From Candidatus Altimarinota bacterium (lineage in GTDB: Bacteria > Patescibacteriota > Gracilibacteria > UBA4473): 5,449 nucleotides of DNA. The notes below the pieces were generated by a model. The model searched no databases. It saw only the letters and a program-made list of their open reading frames with translations, and was not told the DNA's origin. Both the position numbers and the translations under genes were made by a program. Every line of letters begins with the position of its first letter. Positions within the stretch are counted from its first letter, which is position 1. The stretch spans positions 5,534-10,982 of the forward strand of contig JAHDDZ010000022.1 in assembly GCA_020629095.1 (NCBI GenBank). The letters run 5' to 3'. Below, one piece after another: positions 5,029 to 5,449 of this stretch.

Positions 5029-5449
5029 ATGACAACTGGCCCATCTTCAACACCTGGTGGAGCGCCCTCTGGAAGTGGATTTTGGGATAGGTTTAAAACA
5101 GTTTTTGGTAAAGGTGGAAAGAAGACTTTAGAGTATGGCAAAAAAACAAAAGATTGGTTCACTGGGGCAAACCTTCCGCCACGCCCAGATGGATATAAAA
5201 GCAATACACGAAAGGTGCTGGAAGCCACAGGAAAAGGAATAGGTAAAACAGGAAAGGCGATTGGAAAACATGTAATAGCTAAGCCAGCGGCTTGGGCAGG
5301 AAAAGGTATAGGAAAGGGTATTTCAGCCGGGGCTAGTTTGACGAGTGCTGAGCTAGCGGCATATGCGAATAGTGGCCGACTCGGAAAAAATATAAGCGCT
5401 GCTGCTCAGTGGGCGGCGGGAGGATTACTCCTTGACCAGACACTGGCCA
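5029..5449 (+). CDS. Lys/Gly/Ala-rich protein of unknown function, cut off by window edge
   Basis: 140 codons from ATG 5029, with no stop before the window ends. I do not recognise it. Residues 1-17 are Ser, Gly, Pro and Thr-rich with no charge; 18-62 are basic with aromatic residues (FWDRF, DWF); 66-101 contain a run of short GK repeats (GKGIGK, GKAIGK, GKGIGKG) around KPAAWAGK; 100-140 turn Ala-rich and helical, ending in WAAGGLLLD, which may begin a hydrophobic segment. The strongly basic first part could bind nucleic acid or lie on a membrane surface, but glycine-rich basic helices of this kind also occur in pilus, secretion and toxin-like proteins, so no role is claimed. Base composition is more A-rich than in miaA because of the many Lys codons (mostly AAA). 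The start is set by the leaderless promoter; no Shine-Dalgarno sequence is present. Confidence 0.8.
   Translation, partial: MTTGPSSTPGGAPSGSGFWDRFKTVFGKGGKKTLEYGKKTKDWFTGANLPPRPDGYKSNTRKVLEATGKGIGKTGKAIGKHVIAKPAAWAGKGIGKGISAGASLTSAELAAYANSGRLGKNISAAAQWAAGGLLLDQTLA

Noticed and set aside
1..5449. UGA recoding, as in some candidate-phylum bacteria
   Set aside because: All conserved genes read through without in-frame UGA, and the gene ending at 1439 uses TGA as its stop, so the standard code fits.

Overview
This is a gene-dense bacterial segment with standard stop-codon use (TAA, TAG and TGA all end genes). It holds eight protein genes and almost no spare DNA. No rRNA, tRNA, CRISPR array, insertion sequence or phage gene is visible. 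Short genes, a cut-down MiaA, an RRM protein, many starts without a Shine-Dalgarno sequence and overlapping signals suggest a streamlined genome, perhaps a Patescibacteria/CPR-type lineage. That placement is an inference with modest confidence, because no marker gene is present.

Left part, minus strand, read from right to left: aroA (EPSP synthase, 2184-3485), a membrane-anchored protein of unknown function (1439-2143), recX (978-1442) and tgt (tRNA-guanine transglycosylase, from 968 off the left edge). The genes are separated by 40 bases, a 4-base ATGA overlap and 9 bases, so they look like one transcription unit with an extra internal promoter just after aroA. To the right lies a single-gene unit, also on the minus strand, for a 94-residue RRM RNA-binding protein (3549-3833). 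A strong intrinsic terminator (3503-3532) separates it from aroA.

Right part, plus strand: a HIT-family protein (3928-4269) diverges from the RRM gene and is followed at once by miaA (4269-5021). A new Lys/Gly-rich gene of unknown function starts at 5029 and leaves the window on the right.

The most notable theme is transcription and translation starts. Three genes (aroA, the RRM gene and the 5029 gene) have a -10-like hexamer (TATAAT or TATAAC) exactly six bases before the ATG, so the predicted first RNA base is the A of the start codon. Two more (HIT and the membrane-anchored gene) have predicted leaders of 3-4 bases. The only good Shine-Dalgarno sequence seen lies inside an operon, at miaA. 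The other notable points are a TGT in which the family's zinc-binding cysteines are replaced, and a MiaA lacking about 60 residues that normally form the helical insertion contacting tRNA. Two tRNA modification enzymes (tgt, position 34; miaA, position 37) lie in the window but in opposite transcription units.
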